Of a stretch of 17,310 nucleotides of DNA, positions 1 through 7,358 are shown piece by piece. A program made the translations under genes and the position numbers. The notes under the pieces are model-generated. The model was not told the origin of the DNA and ran no database searches. It worked only from the letters and a program-made list of their open reading frames with translations. Numbering within the stretch: position 1 is the first letter of the stretch; every line of letters begins with the position of its first letter. The stretch is from Acidimicrobiaceae bacterium (GTDB lineage Bacteria > Actinomycetota > Acidimicrobiia > Acidimicrobiales > RAAP-2), in NCBI GenBank assembly GCA_003164275.1, contig PLSY01000211.1, positions 1 through 17,310 of the forward strand, given 5' to 3'.

Positions 1-446
1 AGCGCCTCGTGGCGCTCGATGTCGGCCTGCCAGCACTCATTGGGCAGGGACGCTTCGAAGCGGACGAACGAGCTCCGAGGGCGCTTTTGGGGTTGGGGGG
101 TGATGAAGCCCCGACGGGCGAGGACCCGCCAGATGGTCGACACTGACGGGACGTCGTCTCGTCGCTTCGACAGATGCCAGTGGATGGTGTGAGGCCCACC
201 GTCGAAGCCCTCTTCGACCAAGTGCTTGCGCAGAAGGACGATCTCGTTCTCCAGCTCGTCGGTCGTCCGTCGAGGCATTCGATGGGGGCACTTCGACTTC
301 GGAGCCAACGACTCGTAGCCGCCCTTGCGGAAGCGGCAGACGAGCTCCGCCACCCAGCTCTTGGAGATCCCGTGACATCGGGCAACCTCCCTGACCGACC
401 TGCCCTCGATGACCACGGCGTCCACCACGTAGCGAGCCCGATCCAC
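1..446 (-). CDS. IS481-like transposase, N-terminal part (cut by window edge)
   Basis: The frame runs open from a GTG at 446 to the window edge, giving 148 residues without a stop. GGAGG at 455-451 lies 4 bases before the GTG, and an in-frame TAG lies further upstream, so this start is well placed. Residues about 8-45 form a helix-turn-helix of the transposase type (VREVARCHGISKSWVAELV). A second winged-helix-like segment around 85-115 (PSVSTIWRVLARRGFI) precedes the start of the DDE catalytic core, NECWQADIE at 136-144, where D142 would be the first catalytic Asp. This order (HTH, second HTH, WQ-x-D core) is the known layout of IS481/IS3-like integrase-fold transposases. The rest of the core lies outside the window, so I cannot say whether the element is intact. 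The longer antisense frame over the same bases is a shadow. Confidence 0.85.
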   Translation of the reverse strand, partial: MDRARYVVDAVVIEGRSVREVARCHGISKSWVAELVCRFRKGGYESLAPKSKCPHRMPRRTTDELENEIVLLRKHLVEEGFDGGPHTIHWHLSKRRDDVPSVSTIWRVLARRGFITPQPQKRPRSSFVRFEASLPNECWQADIERHEA

Positions 447-520
447 GACACCTCCTTTTCCAAGAGGTGTCCAGGATGTCCCGCGACATGCTGTCCACTA
501 TGTGATGGGACAGAACACTG
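447..520. mobile_element. Probable terminal region of the IS481-like element
   Basis: The 74 bases upstream of the transposase start hold repeated TGTCC/GGACA words. TGTCC occurs three times between 468 and 496, there is a near-palindrome around ATGTCCCGCGACAT (477-490), and TGTCCA at 492-497 is followed about 8 bases later by TGGGACA. Clusters like this are common in transposase-binding ends, and IS481 ends often begin with TGT. The element probably ends near GGGACAGAACA (507-517). The other end is outside the window, so neither the terminal inverted repeat nor a target duplication can be confirmed. Confidence 0.35.
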
Positions 521-777
521 CCGTGGGCACATTGTGGCCTTGACCCCATTGTCATGTCTCGAGGGGAGAGAGGGGCCACGACGGCAAAACGGCCCCAATA
601 CCGCCGCGCACGAGCCTAGGACCGGCCCGGCCGGCCCCACCGGAAACCCGGGAGGAGCCGGGCAGGGACGGCAGGAGGTGGGCCTTGGGGGTTAGCAGGA
701 GCTTAAGCAGCGCCAGATCAGCGGCCGACCTGGTCTTGCTCGACGCGCCGCGCCCGATGAAAAGCACGAACGACCAT
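521..777. other. Non-coding gap between IS end and acyl-CoA dehydrogenase
   Basis: No convincing gene on either strand. The open frames here are short, Gly/Pro/Arg-rich and lack ribosome binding sites. The stretch is strongly GC-biased around 625-665, with GGCCGG, CCGG and CCCGGG words that could fold as transcription stops for the dehydrogenase ending at 778, but no single hairpin with a T-tract stands out. Confidence 0.5.
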
Positions 778-2931
778 CTATTTGATCAGGGGATCGCGAG
801 GTAGGCCGAGGATGCGCTCGCCGATCTGATTTCGCTTGATTTCAGACGTGCCGCCAGCGATCGACATGGCGCGATGCACAAGGGACATGTAGGCCCCGAG
901 CATCCCGTCACCTTCGAGGAAGGCCAGATCGGGCCCCGCCAGCTCGGCAAGGATCGCCGCCACCTCGTGGCCGTTCTCGGAGAGAACGAGCTTGGTCACC
1001 GCCCCCTCGGGTCCTGGTGCACTACCCGCTACAGCCCGTGCCGCGCTGCGGTGATTGAGAGCAGTGATCGCTTCGACGCGCGCCGCATACCGTCCGATAC
1101 GAGCCGCTCCGCCCGAGAGCCGTTCGGGATGCGCTCCAAAGGGTGTGACAAGCGTCGCTGCCGGGAAGGTCATCCCACCGCCGCCACCTCCGATGCTCAC
1201 GCTCTCGTTGCCCAAAGTCGCGCGGGCAACCGTCCACCCGGAGTTGATCGCACCAACGACATCCTCGTCAGGGACGAACACGTCCGAGAAGAACACTTCG
1301 TTGAAATCGGAACTGCCGGTGATCTGGCGTAGCGGTCGGACCTCTAAGCCGGGAGCGTGCATATCAATCACCATGGTGGTGATCCCTGCGTGCTTCGCAG
1401 CGTCCGGGTCGGTGCGCACGGTGGCAAGGCCGAAACCGGCCAGGTGCGCTCCACTCGTCCAAACCTTTTGGCCATTGAGGACCCAGCCGCCCTCGACCCG
1501 AGTAGCCCGAGTCTTGACGGCTGCGGCGTCTGAACCAGCGTCAGGTTCGCTGAAGAGCTGGCACCAGATGACCTCTTGGTCTAGAGCTGGCTGTACCCAG
1601 CGCTTCACCTGGTCAGGTGTGCCGTGCTGGACAAGGGTAAGGATGACCCAACCGGTGATCTGGTAGTTTGGCCTTTGGATGCCAGCGGCACGGAACTCCT
1701 CCTCGATCACCAACTGCTCGATTGCGCCTGCTGCCAGGCCGTATGGCTTTGGCCAATGAGGCACGGCGAAGCCGCTCCGGACGAGTTCCCGCGTGCGGGC
1801 CTGGTCGTCGAGCGGTAGTAGCTCCGCCACAGTGGTCTGCACGCGAGCACGGACCTCCTCGGCCTCCGGCGGCAGGTCGACTGCACGCGCAAGTTCGACA
1901 CCCCGGCGTAGACCATCGGTCACGTCGGAGCCTGCCCCGTCGGCGTCCACGATCGCTGCGATGTTGAGCGCCCGACGCAGAAAGAGATGGGCGTCATGCT
2001 CCCAGGTAAACCCGATACCGCCATGTACCTGGATGTTCAGATTGGAGCAGAGCTGAGCCGCAGGGACGGCGAGCGTGGCGGCCATCGCGGCGGCGTATGA
2101 GAACTCAGAAGTGCCCGATTCAAAGCGTGACGCATCCCAAACCGACGCAGTAGCAAGTTCGGCTGCGACAAGCATGTTCGCGCAGTGGTGTTTGACGGCC
2201 TGGAATGTGCCGATCGGACGGCCGAACTGCGTCCGCTCTTTGGCATAGGCAGCAGCCATGTCAGTTGCCGCTCTGGCAACGCCGGTGGCCTCTGCTGCGA
2301 GCACAAGCCTGGCCAGATCGACGAGCGTCCGACATGCCTCGGGCAGCACATCGACCGGGGCACCATCGAGAATGAGCTTAGTGGAGCGACGGGTGCCATC
2401 GACGTTCTGCGGGTGCTCCAATGCAGCGCCTGGGGCGTTCAGATCGACAAGCAACACGTCATTACCCGCCGGAACGAGAGCGATGTCGGCCAAGCCGCCC
2501 CCGAGGACGGTGCCTGCGTCACCTGAAGCAGCGTCATTTCTCAACGTCACCGTGCCGCCCAGACTGAAGGCCGCCGTCACTGAGCCGTCGGCGAGCCGTT
2601 GGAGCAGTTTCGTTTTCAACGCTGCCGGACCGGCAGTGTTGATCACCGCCGACGCAACGACAGTCGGAACGAATGGCCCAGGGGTGACCTCGCGGCCGAG
2701 TTGCTCGACCACGACAACGAGCTCGGGCAGGCCAAAGCCTGAACCGCCATGCTCTTCGGGCAGATGTAGGCCGAGCCAGCCCAACCCACCGAGGGTTTTC
2801 CAGAACGACGGGAGTACTTCAGCCTCGGCCTCCAGAACCGAGCGTGCTGCGCCACGCGAGTCGTTGGACTGGAGGAAGTCAGCGGCGACTTCGGCAAGTG
2901 CGACGTGGTCGTCGGTGATGGCGATCGGCAT
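778..2931 (-). CDS. Two-domain acyl-CoA dehydrogenase (FadE34/FadE6-like)
   Basis: A 717-residue FAD-dependent acyl-CoA dehydrogenase that should introduce the alpha-beta double bond into an acyl-CoA thioester in the cytoplasm. Two ACAD units are fused. The first (about 5-345) has ERTQFGRPIGTFQAVKH at 232-248 and QVHGGIGFTWE at 301-311. The second (about 365-715) has FSEPDAGSD at 460-468 (PROSITE signature 1 type) and AGGTSEIKRNQIGERILGLP at 692-711 (signature 2 type). Single-domain ACADs are about 380-400 residues; fused ones of about 710-730 are known in actinobacteria, including M. tuberculosis FadE34 (steroid side chain) and FadE6. I choose ATG 2931 because MPIAITDDHVALAEV is a normal ACAD N-terminus and AAAGGTG lies 6 bases upstream. 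A GTG/ATG 24 codons earlier adds an unusual leader. The gene stands alone, so the substrate (fatty, branched or steroid acyl-CoA) is open. Confidence 0.93.
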   Translation of the reverse strand: MPIAITDDHVALAEVAADFLQSNDSRGAARSVLEAEAEVLPSFWKTLGGLGWLGLHLPEEHGGSGFGLPELVVVVEQLGREVTPGPFVPTVVASAVINTAGPAALKTKLLQRLADGSVTAAFSLGGTVTLRNDAASGDAGTVLGGGLADIALVPAGNDVLLVDLNAPGAALEHPQNVDGTRRSTKLILDGAPVDVLPEACRTLVDLARLVLAAEATGVARAATDMAAAYAKERTQFGRPIGTFQAVKHHCANMLVAAELATASVWDASRFESGTSEFSYAAAMAATLAVPAAQLCSNLNIQVHGGIGFTWEHDAHLFLRRALNIAAIVDADGAGSDVTDGLRRGVELARAVDLPPEAEEVRARVQTTVAELLPLDDQARTRELVRSGFAVPHWPKPYGLAAGAIEQLVIEEEFRAAGIQRPNYQITGWVILTLVQHGTPDQVKRWVQPALDQEVIWCQLFSEPDAGSDAAAVKTRATRVEGGWVLNGQKVWTSGAHLAGFGLATVRTDPDAAKHAGITTMVIDMHAPGLEVRPLRQITGSSDFNEVFFSDVFVPDEDVVGAINSGWTVARATLGNESVSIGGGGGGMTFPAATLVTPFGAHPERLSGGAARIGRYAARVEAITALNHRSAARAVAGSAPGPEGAVTKLVLSENGHEVAAILAELAGPDLAFLEGDGMLGAYMSLVHRAMSIAGGTSEIKRNQIGERILGLPRDPLIK

Positions 2932-3563
2932 GAAAAGCACCTTTACTTTTGGAGGATCGTTCGGCCCCATCGACGGTACAGGACAAGAGAGGTTCGACGA
3001 CACGGTCCACCAATGCCGTCAAGGGAAGATGGCAGTTTTGAGGGCCAAAGGACTCCCCAGATGATGCGGGTGCTGATGCTTTGGCCCAGTGGCCGGTGGG
3101 ACCCTTGCCGAGGCGGTTGACGCGTTCATTACGCCAATCCAGCGAGCGCTTACCTGTTGCCGACGGCAAGGTAACAACCGACACCTTCGAGCCATCCAAT
3201 CCAGCAACTCACCCGCAGTCACCGTTGATTCGATTTAATCGCAATCATCTACAAAGGCGGAATGTAGAGAGCGGCAAGCAAGTGAATCTAAAAACGGGAA
3301 AGACCGAGAGTTGGACCTCGTCCCGCACAAGTGCGACCTCAGGCCCATCGAGAGTTCGCTACGGCGTCTCTCGGAATTCGATGCGCAAACGTGCCGTCAA
3401 GCTTGGACTTCGCCATTCAGGACACCAACGGGATCCTGAAGGCGGGGGGCACTGGCAGCCGCCCGGTGTTGGGATCAGGTCTTTTTGCTGCCGTTGCAGG
3501 TAGCTTTCATGGCGGTGTCGGATGCCGGGGCCGGGTGGATTCAGTCAACGAAAGGTCGTCTCT
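2932..3563. other. 632-bp divergent intergenic region
   Basis: Lies between the divergent dehydrogenase and aquaporin genes and must hold both promoters. Frames here (for example 3081-3503 plus, 3019-3222 minus) have no recognisable domain, mixed codon use and no ribosome binding site, so I call none of them. The 3220-3310 part is clearly richer in A and T than its surroundings, as a promoter region would be. An inverted repeat at 3150-3174 is listed separately. Confidence 0.5.
3150..3174. repeat. Inverted repeat / hairpin in the divergent gap
   Basis: TTACC-tg-TTGCC, then GAC, then GGCAA-GGTAA: ten pairs with a 2-base bulge and a 3-base loop. It sits in the gap between divergent genes, far from any gene end, so it could be an operator or a structured leader of the dehydrogenase message (start at 2931). 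There is no T-tract on either side. Confidence 0.4.
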
Positions 3564-4328
3564 ATGTTCCGGAAGCTTGCCGCAGAACTGCTTGGAACTC
3601 TGATCCTCGTCTTCGTCGCGTGTGGGGTGGCGACTTTGTCCTTCGGAAAAGGGTTCAACTTCGCCGGGTTCTCCCTTGTCCACAACCTCTCTGCCGGTAT
3701 CGTCGCCACGGCGCTGGCCTTCGGGCTCGTCTTGCTGGCCCTGGTCTACGTCTTGGGGCCGATCTCCGGGTGCCACGTCAACCCAGCGGTGACCATCGGG
3801 GCCCTCCTCACCCGGCGCATCGAGCCGGTTGAGGGCATCTTGTACATCGTCGCCCAGTTCATCGGGGGCATCCTCGGTGCCCTACTGCTCTGGGGCGTGT
3901 TCAGTTCGTCGCCCTTCTATCACCGGACAGTCACTGGCCTCGGAGCAGATGGCTACGGCAAGGCGTCGGACGTCCATATCAGCGCCGGCGGTGCCTTCCT
4001 GGTGGAGGTCATCCTCACCGCCATCTTCGTATTCGTCATTCTTGCCGTGACGTCACGAATCGCCAATGCCATGACCGCCGGGCTGGTCATCGGCTTTACC
4101 CTCACCTTCATCCACCTCATCGGCATTCCCCTCACAGGCACGTCGGTGAATCCGGCTCGGAGCCTCGGCCCAGCGCTGGTGGTTGGTGGAACGGCCCTCA
4201 GCCAGGTCTGGCTGTTCATCCTGGCCCCTGCGGTCGGTGGAGTGGTGGCCGCGCTCATCCACTGGGTCATCTATCCCAAGGATGCACCTGAGCCCACTGA
4301 ATCTCTCGACCCTGCGAATGCAAGTTAG
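3564..4328 (+). CDS. aqpZ: AqpZ-type aquaporin water channel
   Basis: A 254-residue MIP-family channel with six membrane helices and the two half-helix NPA boxes, HVNPAVT (NPA 73-75) and TSVNPARS (NPA 196-198). Aligning by eye to E. coli AqpZ places the aromatic/arginine filter at F53, H184, T193 and R199. This is the water-selective set; glycerol channels have NPARD and lack the His. IHLIGIPLTGTSVNPARSLG is almost the AqpZ pattern. The start at 3564 (MFRKLAAELLGTLILVF) has GAAAGG 8 bases upstream and begins directly with helix 1; an in-frame start at 3522 would add 14 non-conserved residues. Its role should be rapid water flow across the inner membrane during osmotic change. It is monocistronic, and neighbours give no further clue. 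Confidence 0.95.
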   Translation: MFRKLAAELLGTLILVFVACGVATLSFGKGFNFAGFSLVHNLSAGIVATALAFGLVLLALVYVLGPISGCHVNPAVTIGALLTRRIEPVEGILYIVAQFIGGILGALLLWGVFSSSPFYHRTVTGLGADGYGKASDVHISAGGAFLVEVILTAIFVFVILAVTSRIANAMTAGLVIGFTLTFIHLIGIPLTGTSVNPARSLGPALVVGGTALSQVWLFILAPAVGGVVAALIHWVIYPKDAPEPTESLDPANAS

Positions 4329-4336
4329 TACTCAGG

Positions 4337-4349
4337 GCCCCCGGCCCAT
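4337..4349 (+). terminator. Weak terminator candidate after aquaporin
   Basis: GGGCC-CCC-GGCCC hairpin 9 bases after the aquaporin stop. The stem is only 5 bp and no T-tract follows. Position is the main argument. Confidence 0.3.
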
Positions 4350-4694
4350 GAAGTCGTCGGTTCCTTGCTGCGACAGGCATTCGCACTGAGCCGGGCCAGC
4401 TATCTCCTGCCACCGGTTTGATGGGCTGATGGCGGAGTCCTCCTGCCTCGACGCCGTGATTGTCGGGAGTTGGGAACGCGCTTGCGATCTCGCTAAGGCA
4501 GTCGATCCGCGAGTGGGGTCCGACGTGCGCTCTTACGTGCCGGATCGAGAGGACCGTTCGCTTTGGCCGCCAGGGCTGGATGCCCTCGCTCATTCAGTGC
4601 TCGCCTGTCAACGGCTCGGCAACCAGCCTCACGCCACTAGGCGACGAAGTGGTCGATCCCCATTTGGCTCCGGGCTCCTGTCGGACGCCGACTG
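4350..4694. other. Intergenic region upstream of the DHA2 exporter
   Basis: No gene called. A plus frame 4429-4752 is open for 107 codons and ends in ATGA over the exporter start, but its product matches nothing I know, the third codon bases are less GC-biased than in the neighbours, and it would run through the inverted repeat at 4695-4717. The region most likely holds the exporter promoter. Confidence 0.45.
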
Positions 4695-4717
4695 GGTCAG
4701 ACCCGACAGATCTGACC
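4695..4717. promoter_or_regulatory. Inverted repeat, likely operator for the DHA2 exporter
   Basis: GGTCAGA, a 9-base spacer, then TCTGACC: a perfect 7-bp inverted repeat. A smaller exact palindrome, CAGATCTG, lies inside it (4707-4714). It ends 31 bases before the exporter ATG. This size and position fit a TetR- or MarR-type dimer site, which often controls DHA2 exporters. No regulator gene is adjacent, so the protein that binds it is unknown. Confidence 0.45.
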
Positions 4718-4748
4718 AGAGACACCGTGATGGGGCGGAGCAGCGACA

Positions 4749-6386
4749 ATGAGCGAGGGTACCCGAACAGCTTCCACCGGAACCTCTGGACCAGTTCTGT
4801 TCACCTTGGCTTCAGGCCAGTTCCTCATGACGCTCGACAGTTCGGTGATGAACGTCTCGATCGCCACAGTGGCACAAGACGTTGGGACCACCGTGGCCGG
4901 GATCCAGACGGCCATCACCCTATACACGCTCGTCATGGCCTCGTTGATGATCACGGGCGGCAAGGTTGGCCAGATTCTTGGGCGCAAGCGGGCATTCGCC
5001 ATAGGGTGCGTCATCTACGGATGCGGGTCCCTGACCACAGCCCTGGCTAAATCGCTACCCGTTCTCATCTTCGGCTGGTCCTTCCTCGAGGGAGTGGGAG
5101 CCGCACTCATCCTGCCCGCCATCGTGGCCCTCGTCGCCTCCAACTTTGCCCAGGATCAACGTCCGCGGGCCTATGGACTGGTCGCCTCGGCCGGAGCCAT
5201 CGCCGTCGCCGCCGGCCCCCTGATCGGAGGGCTGTGCACCACATACCTCTCGTGGCGCTGGGTATTCGTTGGTGAGGTCGTTGTGGTGCTGGCGATTCTG
5301 CTCCTGACGCGTCGAATGGCCGACACCCCAGCCGAGAAGGGCACTCGCCTCGATCTCGTTGGCACCGCCCTCTCCGCATCGGGGCTGGGGCTGGTGGTCT
5401 TCGCCATCCTCCGGTCGAGCAGTTGGGGACTCGTCCAACCGAAGGCTGGAGCACCGACGTGGCTCGGCCTGTCCCCGGTCGTTTGGTTGATACTGGCCGG
5501 TGGGGCTGTGCTGCGCCTGTTCATGTGGTGGGAGAGCCACCAGTTGGCCAGTGGCAAGGCCGTGCTCTTGGACCCAGCCATGTTGAAAAACCGCGTGCTG
5601 CGCAGCGGCCTCGTTGCATTTTTCTTCCAGTACCTCCTCCAAGCCGGCCTGTTCTTCGTCGTACCGCTGTTCTTGTCGGTCGCCCTCGGACTCTCTGCGA
5701 TCGCCACTGGCGTCCGCCTACTGCCCCTGTCGGTGACGCTGTTGCTCGCCGCGGTGGGGATCCCCAAAGTATTTCCGAATGCATCACCCCGCCGCGTCGT
5801 CCGGTTGGGATTTGTGGCCCTGCTGGCCGGCATCGTGATCATGATGGCCCTGCTCGACAGCGGAGCGGGCCCCGAGATCGTCACCTGGCCCATGCTCCTC
5901 GCCGGACTGGGCATTGGGGCACTGGCGTCACAGCTCGGGAGTGTGACCGTGTCCTCGGTACCGGACGAGCAGAGCGGGGAGGTCGGTGGCGTACAGAACA
6001 CCATGACCAATCTGGGTGCGTCGATCGGCACGGCGCTGGCCGGCGCCGTTTTGATATCTGCACTGTCCGCCTCGTTTTTCACCGGCATCCAGAACAATCA
6101 CGCCGTGCCGCCAAATGTGGCGACCAAAGCCCAGACGGAGTTGAGCAGCGGCGTTCCCTTTGTCTCCGACAAGCAGCTGAAGGCAGCACTGGATGAGGCG
6201 GATGTTCCTGTGGCGACAGCGGATGCCATTACCAAGGAGAACGCCGACGCCCGGATCGCCGGCTTGCGATCGGCATTGGCGCTGCTCGCTGTGATCGGGC
6301 TCCTGGCCGTCTTCTTCAGTCGCCGATTACCGGCGAGACAACCCTCGAGCTCGAGTCAAACCTCGACGGGAACCTCAAGCGCATGA
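4749..6386 (+). CDS. DHA2 (EmrB/QacA-type) MFS exporter, 14 membrane helices
   Basis: A 545-residue proton-driven drug exporter of the 14-helix DHA2 group. Visible family motifs are MTLDSSVMNVSIATV at 27-41 (motif D1 in helix 1), GGKVGQILGRKRAF at 70-83 (motif A between helices 2 and 3) and GAIAVAAGPLIGG at 149-161 (antiporter motif C), followed by SWRWVF. A hydrophilic loop of about 50 residues (about 450-500) precedes the last helix, as is usual in DHA2 proteins. GGGGCGGAG lies 8 bases before the ATG. It should export hydrophobic or cationic compounds through the inner membrane; the real substrate cannot be read from sequence. An inverted repeat just upstream suggests repression and induction. 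The small cupin gene further down is on the same strand but 285 bp away. Confidence 0.95.
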   Translation: MSEGTRTASTGTSGPVLFTLASGQFLMTLDSSVMNVSIATVAQDVGTTVAGIQTAITLYTLVMASLMITGGKVGQILGRKRAFAIGCVIYGCGSLTTALAKSLPVLIFGWSFLEGVGAALILPAIVALVASNFAQDQRPRAYGLVASAGAIAVAAGPLIGGLCTTYLSWRWVFVGEVVVVLAILLLTRRMADTPAEKGTRLDLVGTALSASGLGLVVFAILRSSSWGLVQPKAGAPTWLGLSPVVWLILAGGAVLRLFMWWESHQLASGKAVLLDPAMLKNRVLRSGLVAFFFQYLLQAGLFFVVPLFLSVALGLSAIATGVRLLPLSVTLLLAAVGIPKVFPNASPRRVVRLGFVALLAGIVIMMALLDSGAGPEIVTWPMLLAGLGIGALASQLGSVTVSSVPDEQSGEVGGVQNTMTNLGASIGTALAGAVLISALSASFFTGIQNNHAVPPNVATKAQTELSSGVPFVSDKQLKAALDEADVPVATADAITKENADARIAGLRSALALLAVIGLLAVFFSRRLPARQPSSSSQTSTGTSSA

Positions 6387-6412
6387 GAGTGACCGACCGT
6401 TGGTGCACCGCC

Positions 6413-6446
6413 GCCCTCTGGGGCATATCTCTCAACCCGTGAGGGC
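6413..6446 (+). terminator. Weak inverted repeat after the DHA2 exporter
   Basis: GCCCTC and GAGGGC separated by 22 bases, starting 27 bases after the exporter stop. The stem is perfect but short, the loop is long and no T-tract follows. It may be a terminator; the rest of the gap to 6671 shows no gene. Confidence 0.2.
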
Positions 6447-6671
6447 AGTGGACCTTGGAGCGCGAGTGCGTTCTCGCTTCGGCGTCTGCATGGACGGGCA
6501 GTCTGTCCACTCAAGTTCGTTTTGGCCGTCGGACTCTTCGTCGACGCACGGACATCCCGGGGTGCCGGTGCGGTCGGTCTCGTAAGGTTCCCTCAAAGCA
6601 CCGGAAAACACCTCTCCGAGTTCACCTGTGGTTCCGGGACTGACAGATGCGGGCGATGGTAGACAGGCCTG

Positions 6672-7025
6672 ATGCGCTACGTCCGTCTCTTCAGCGACAA
6701 CGATGGCCACGCACGATTCGAGGACGGCGAGATCTCATTGGACAGCCAAGTGTTTGCGCCACCAGCGCCACCTTTGGATGTCTCTGCGGCTGCCTCGGTG
6801 CGGGAGATGTTGCTCATTCGATTCTGTGCCGGATGGAAGGATTCGGAGCACCCCGCACCGGCCCGGCAATGGATGTTCGTCCTATCAGGCCGTGGTGAGA
6901 CCACGGCGAGCGGGGAAACCAGGCCATGGGGCCCCGGCGATATCTTCTTTGTCGAAGACACCACCGCTCCGGGCCACGGGACGGAGATCTTCGAGGACGC
7001 AGTGTTCGCCGTCGTGCGCTGCTGA
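6672..7025 (+). CDS. Small single-domain cupin protein
   Basis: A 117-residue protein whose C-terminal half (about 45-115) reads as one cupin beta-barrel. HPAPARQWMFVLSGRGE (60-76) corresponds to cupin motif 1, with H60 and Q66 where metal ligands often sit and a Glu at 76. GPGDIFFVEDTTAPGHGTEI (87-106) is motif 2, with H102. The full classical HxH pair is missing, so metal binding is uncertain. The start follows a weak AGACAGG. Stand-alone cupins of this size include small enzymes, sugar-binding proteins and stress proteins, and I cannot choose among them. It is convergent with the small acidic gene at 7080-7220. Confidence 0.8.
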   Translation: MRYVRLFSDNDGHARFEDGEISLDSQVFAPPAPPLDVSAAASVREMLLIRFCAGWKDSEHPAPARQWMFVLSGRGETTASGETRPWGPGDIFFVEDTTAPGHGTEIFEDAVFAVVRC

Positions 7026-7035
7026 GCGGGCCAGA

Positions 7036-7055
7036 GCGAACGATCCGGGGTTCGC
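7036..7055. terminator. Hairpin between convergent genes
   Basis: GCGAAC, an 8-base loop, then GTTCGC: a perfect 6-bp stem, 10 bases after the cupin stop and 24 bases past the stop of the convergent acidic gene. It could stop transcription from both sides. There is no T-tract, which is common in high-GC genomes. Confidence 0.4.
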
Positions 7056-7079
7056 CCATCAAATTCCGGCCCTCCCTGA

Positions 7080-7220
7080 TCACTCCCGGTCGGCGTCGAT
7101 GATCTCGTCTTCGGTGAGCTCCCCGTTGTCCTGCGTGGTCGGAGTGATCTCCGAATCCTTTGTCTCATCCGGGTGGTCGGCGGTCCGGTGGACCTCGGGA
7201 GAGAGTCGGTCGTTGGTCAT
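7080..7220 (-). CDS. Small acidic protein, 46 residues, unknown function
   Basis: ATG at 7220-7218 and TGA at 7082-7080 give 46 residues, starting MTNDRLSPEVHRTADHP and ending LTEDEIIDADRE. The product is strongly acidic (Asp+Glu about 14, Arg+Lys about 5), with no Cys, no hydrophobic stretch and no signal peptide. Most of its codons end in G or C, as in real genes of this window, and GAGG lies just before the ATG. It is too short for usual ORF cut-offs. It follows the DUF5808 gene by 138 bp on the same strand, with a strong hairpin between them, so it may have its own promoter. I recognise no family. Short acidic disordered proteins are common in actinobacteria beside regulators. Confidence 0.6.
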   Translation of the reverse strand: MTNDRLSPEVHRTADHPDETKDSEITPTTQDNGELTEDEIIDADRE

Positions 7221-7312
7221 ATCCTCATCGGTACCCCAGTCGCCCCCACTCAATCGGGAAAAAAGCGGTTACACCCACTGGGCCGAACGAACACCCGTCG
7301 CCTCGCACGTCG

Positions 7313-7342
7313 GGTTGCAACGATGCCACCGGCATCGCAACC
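7313..7342 (-). terminator. Strong hairpin after the DUF5808 gene
   Basis: GGTTGC-GATGCC, loop of 3, GGCATC-GCAACC: 12 base pairs with one 3-base bulge (AAC at 7319-7321). It begins 16 bases past the stop of the DUF5808 gene on the minus strand. It fits a T-less actinobacterial terminator, or an attenuator or processing site controlling the acidic gene behind it. Confidence 0.5.
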
Positions 7343-7358
7343 GTCGCGAGTCGGGTGG

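Noticed and set aside
2258..3064. Plus-strand frame (268 codons) opposite the acyl-CoA dehydrogenase
   Set aside because: Composition is that of an antisense frame; the minus-strand gene is certain.
3081..3503. 140-codon plus-strand frame in the dehydrogenase-aquaporin gap
   Set aside because: Low-complexity Arg/Ser-rich product, no start signal and no family resemblance.
4429..4752. 107-codon plus-strand frame ending in an ATGA overlap with the DHA2 exporter start
   Set aside because: No recognisable domain, no ribosome binding site, weaker GC bias at third codon bases than neighbouring genes, and it runs through the inverted repeat at 4695-4717. Kept as non-coding, though the overlap is notable.
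5171..6097. Long minus-strand frame (308 codons) opposite the DHA2 exporter
   Set aside because: Ser/Thr/Arg/Pro-rich product typical of an antisense frame of a membrane-protein gene; no start signal.
7236..7343. 36-codon minus-strand frame between the DUF5808 and acidic genes
   Set aside because: It begins inside the strong hairpin, has no ribosome binding site and its codon use is not gene-like.
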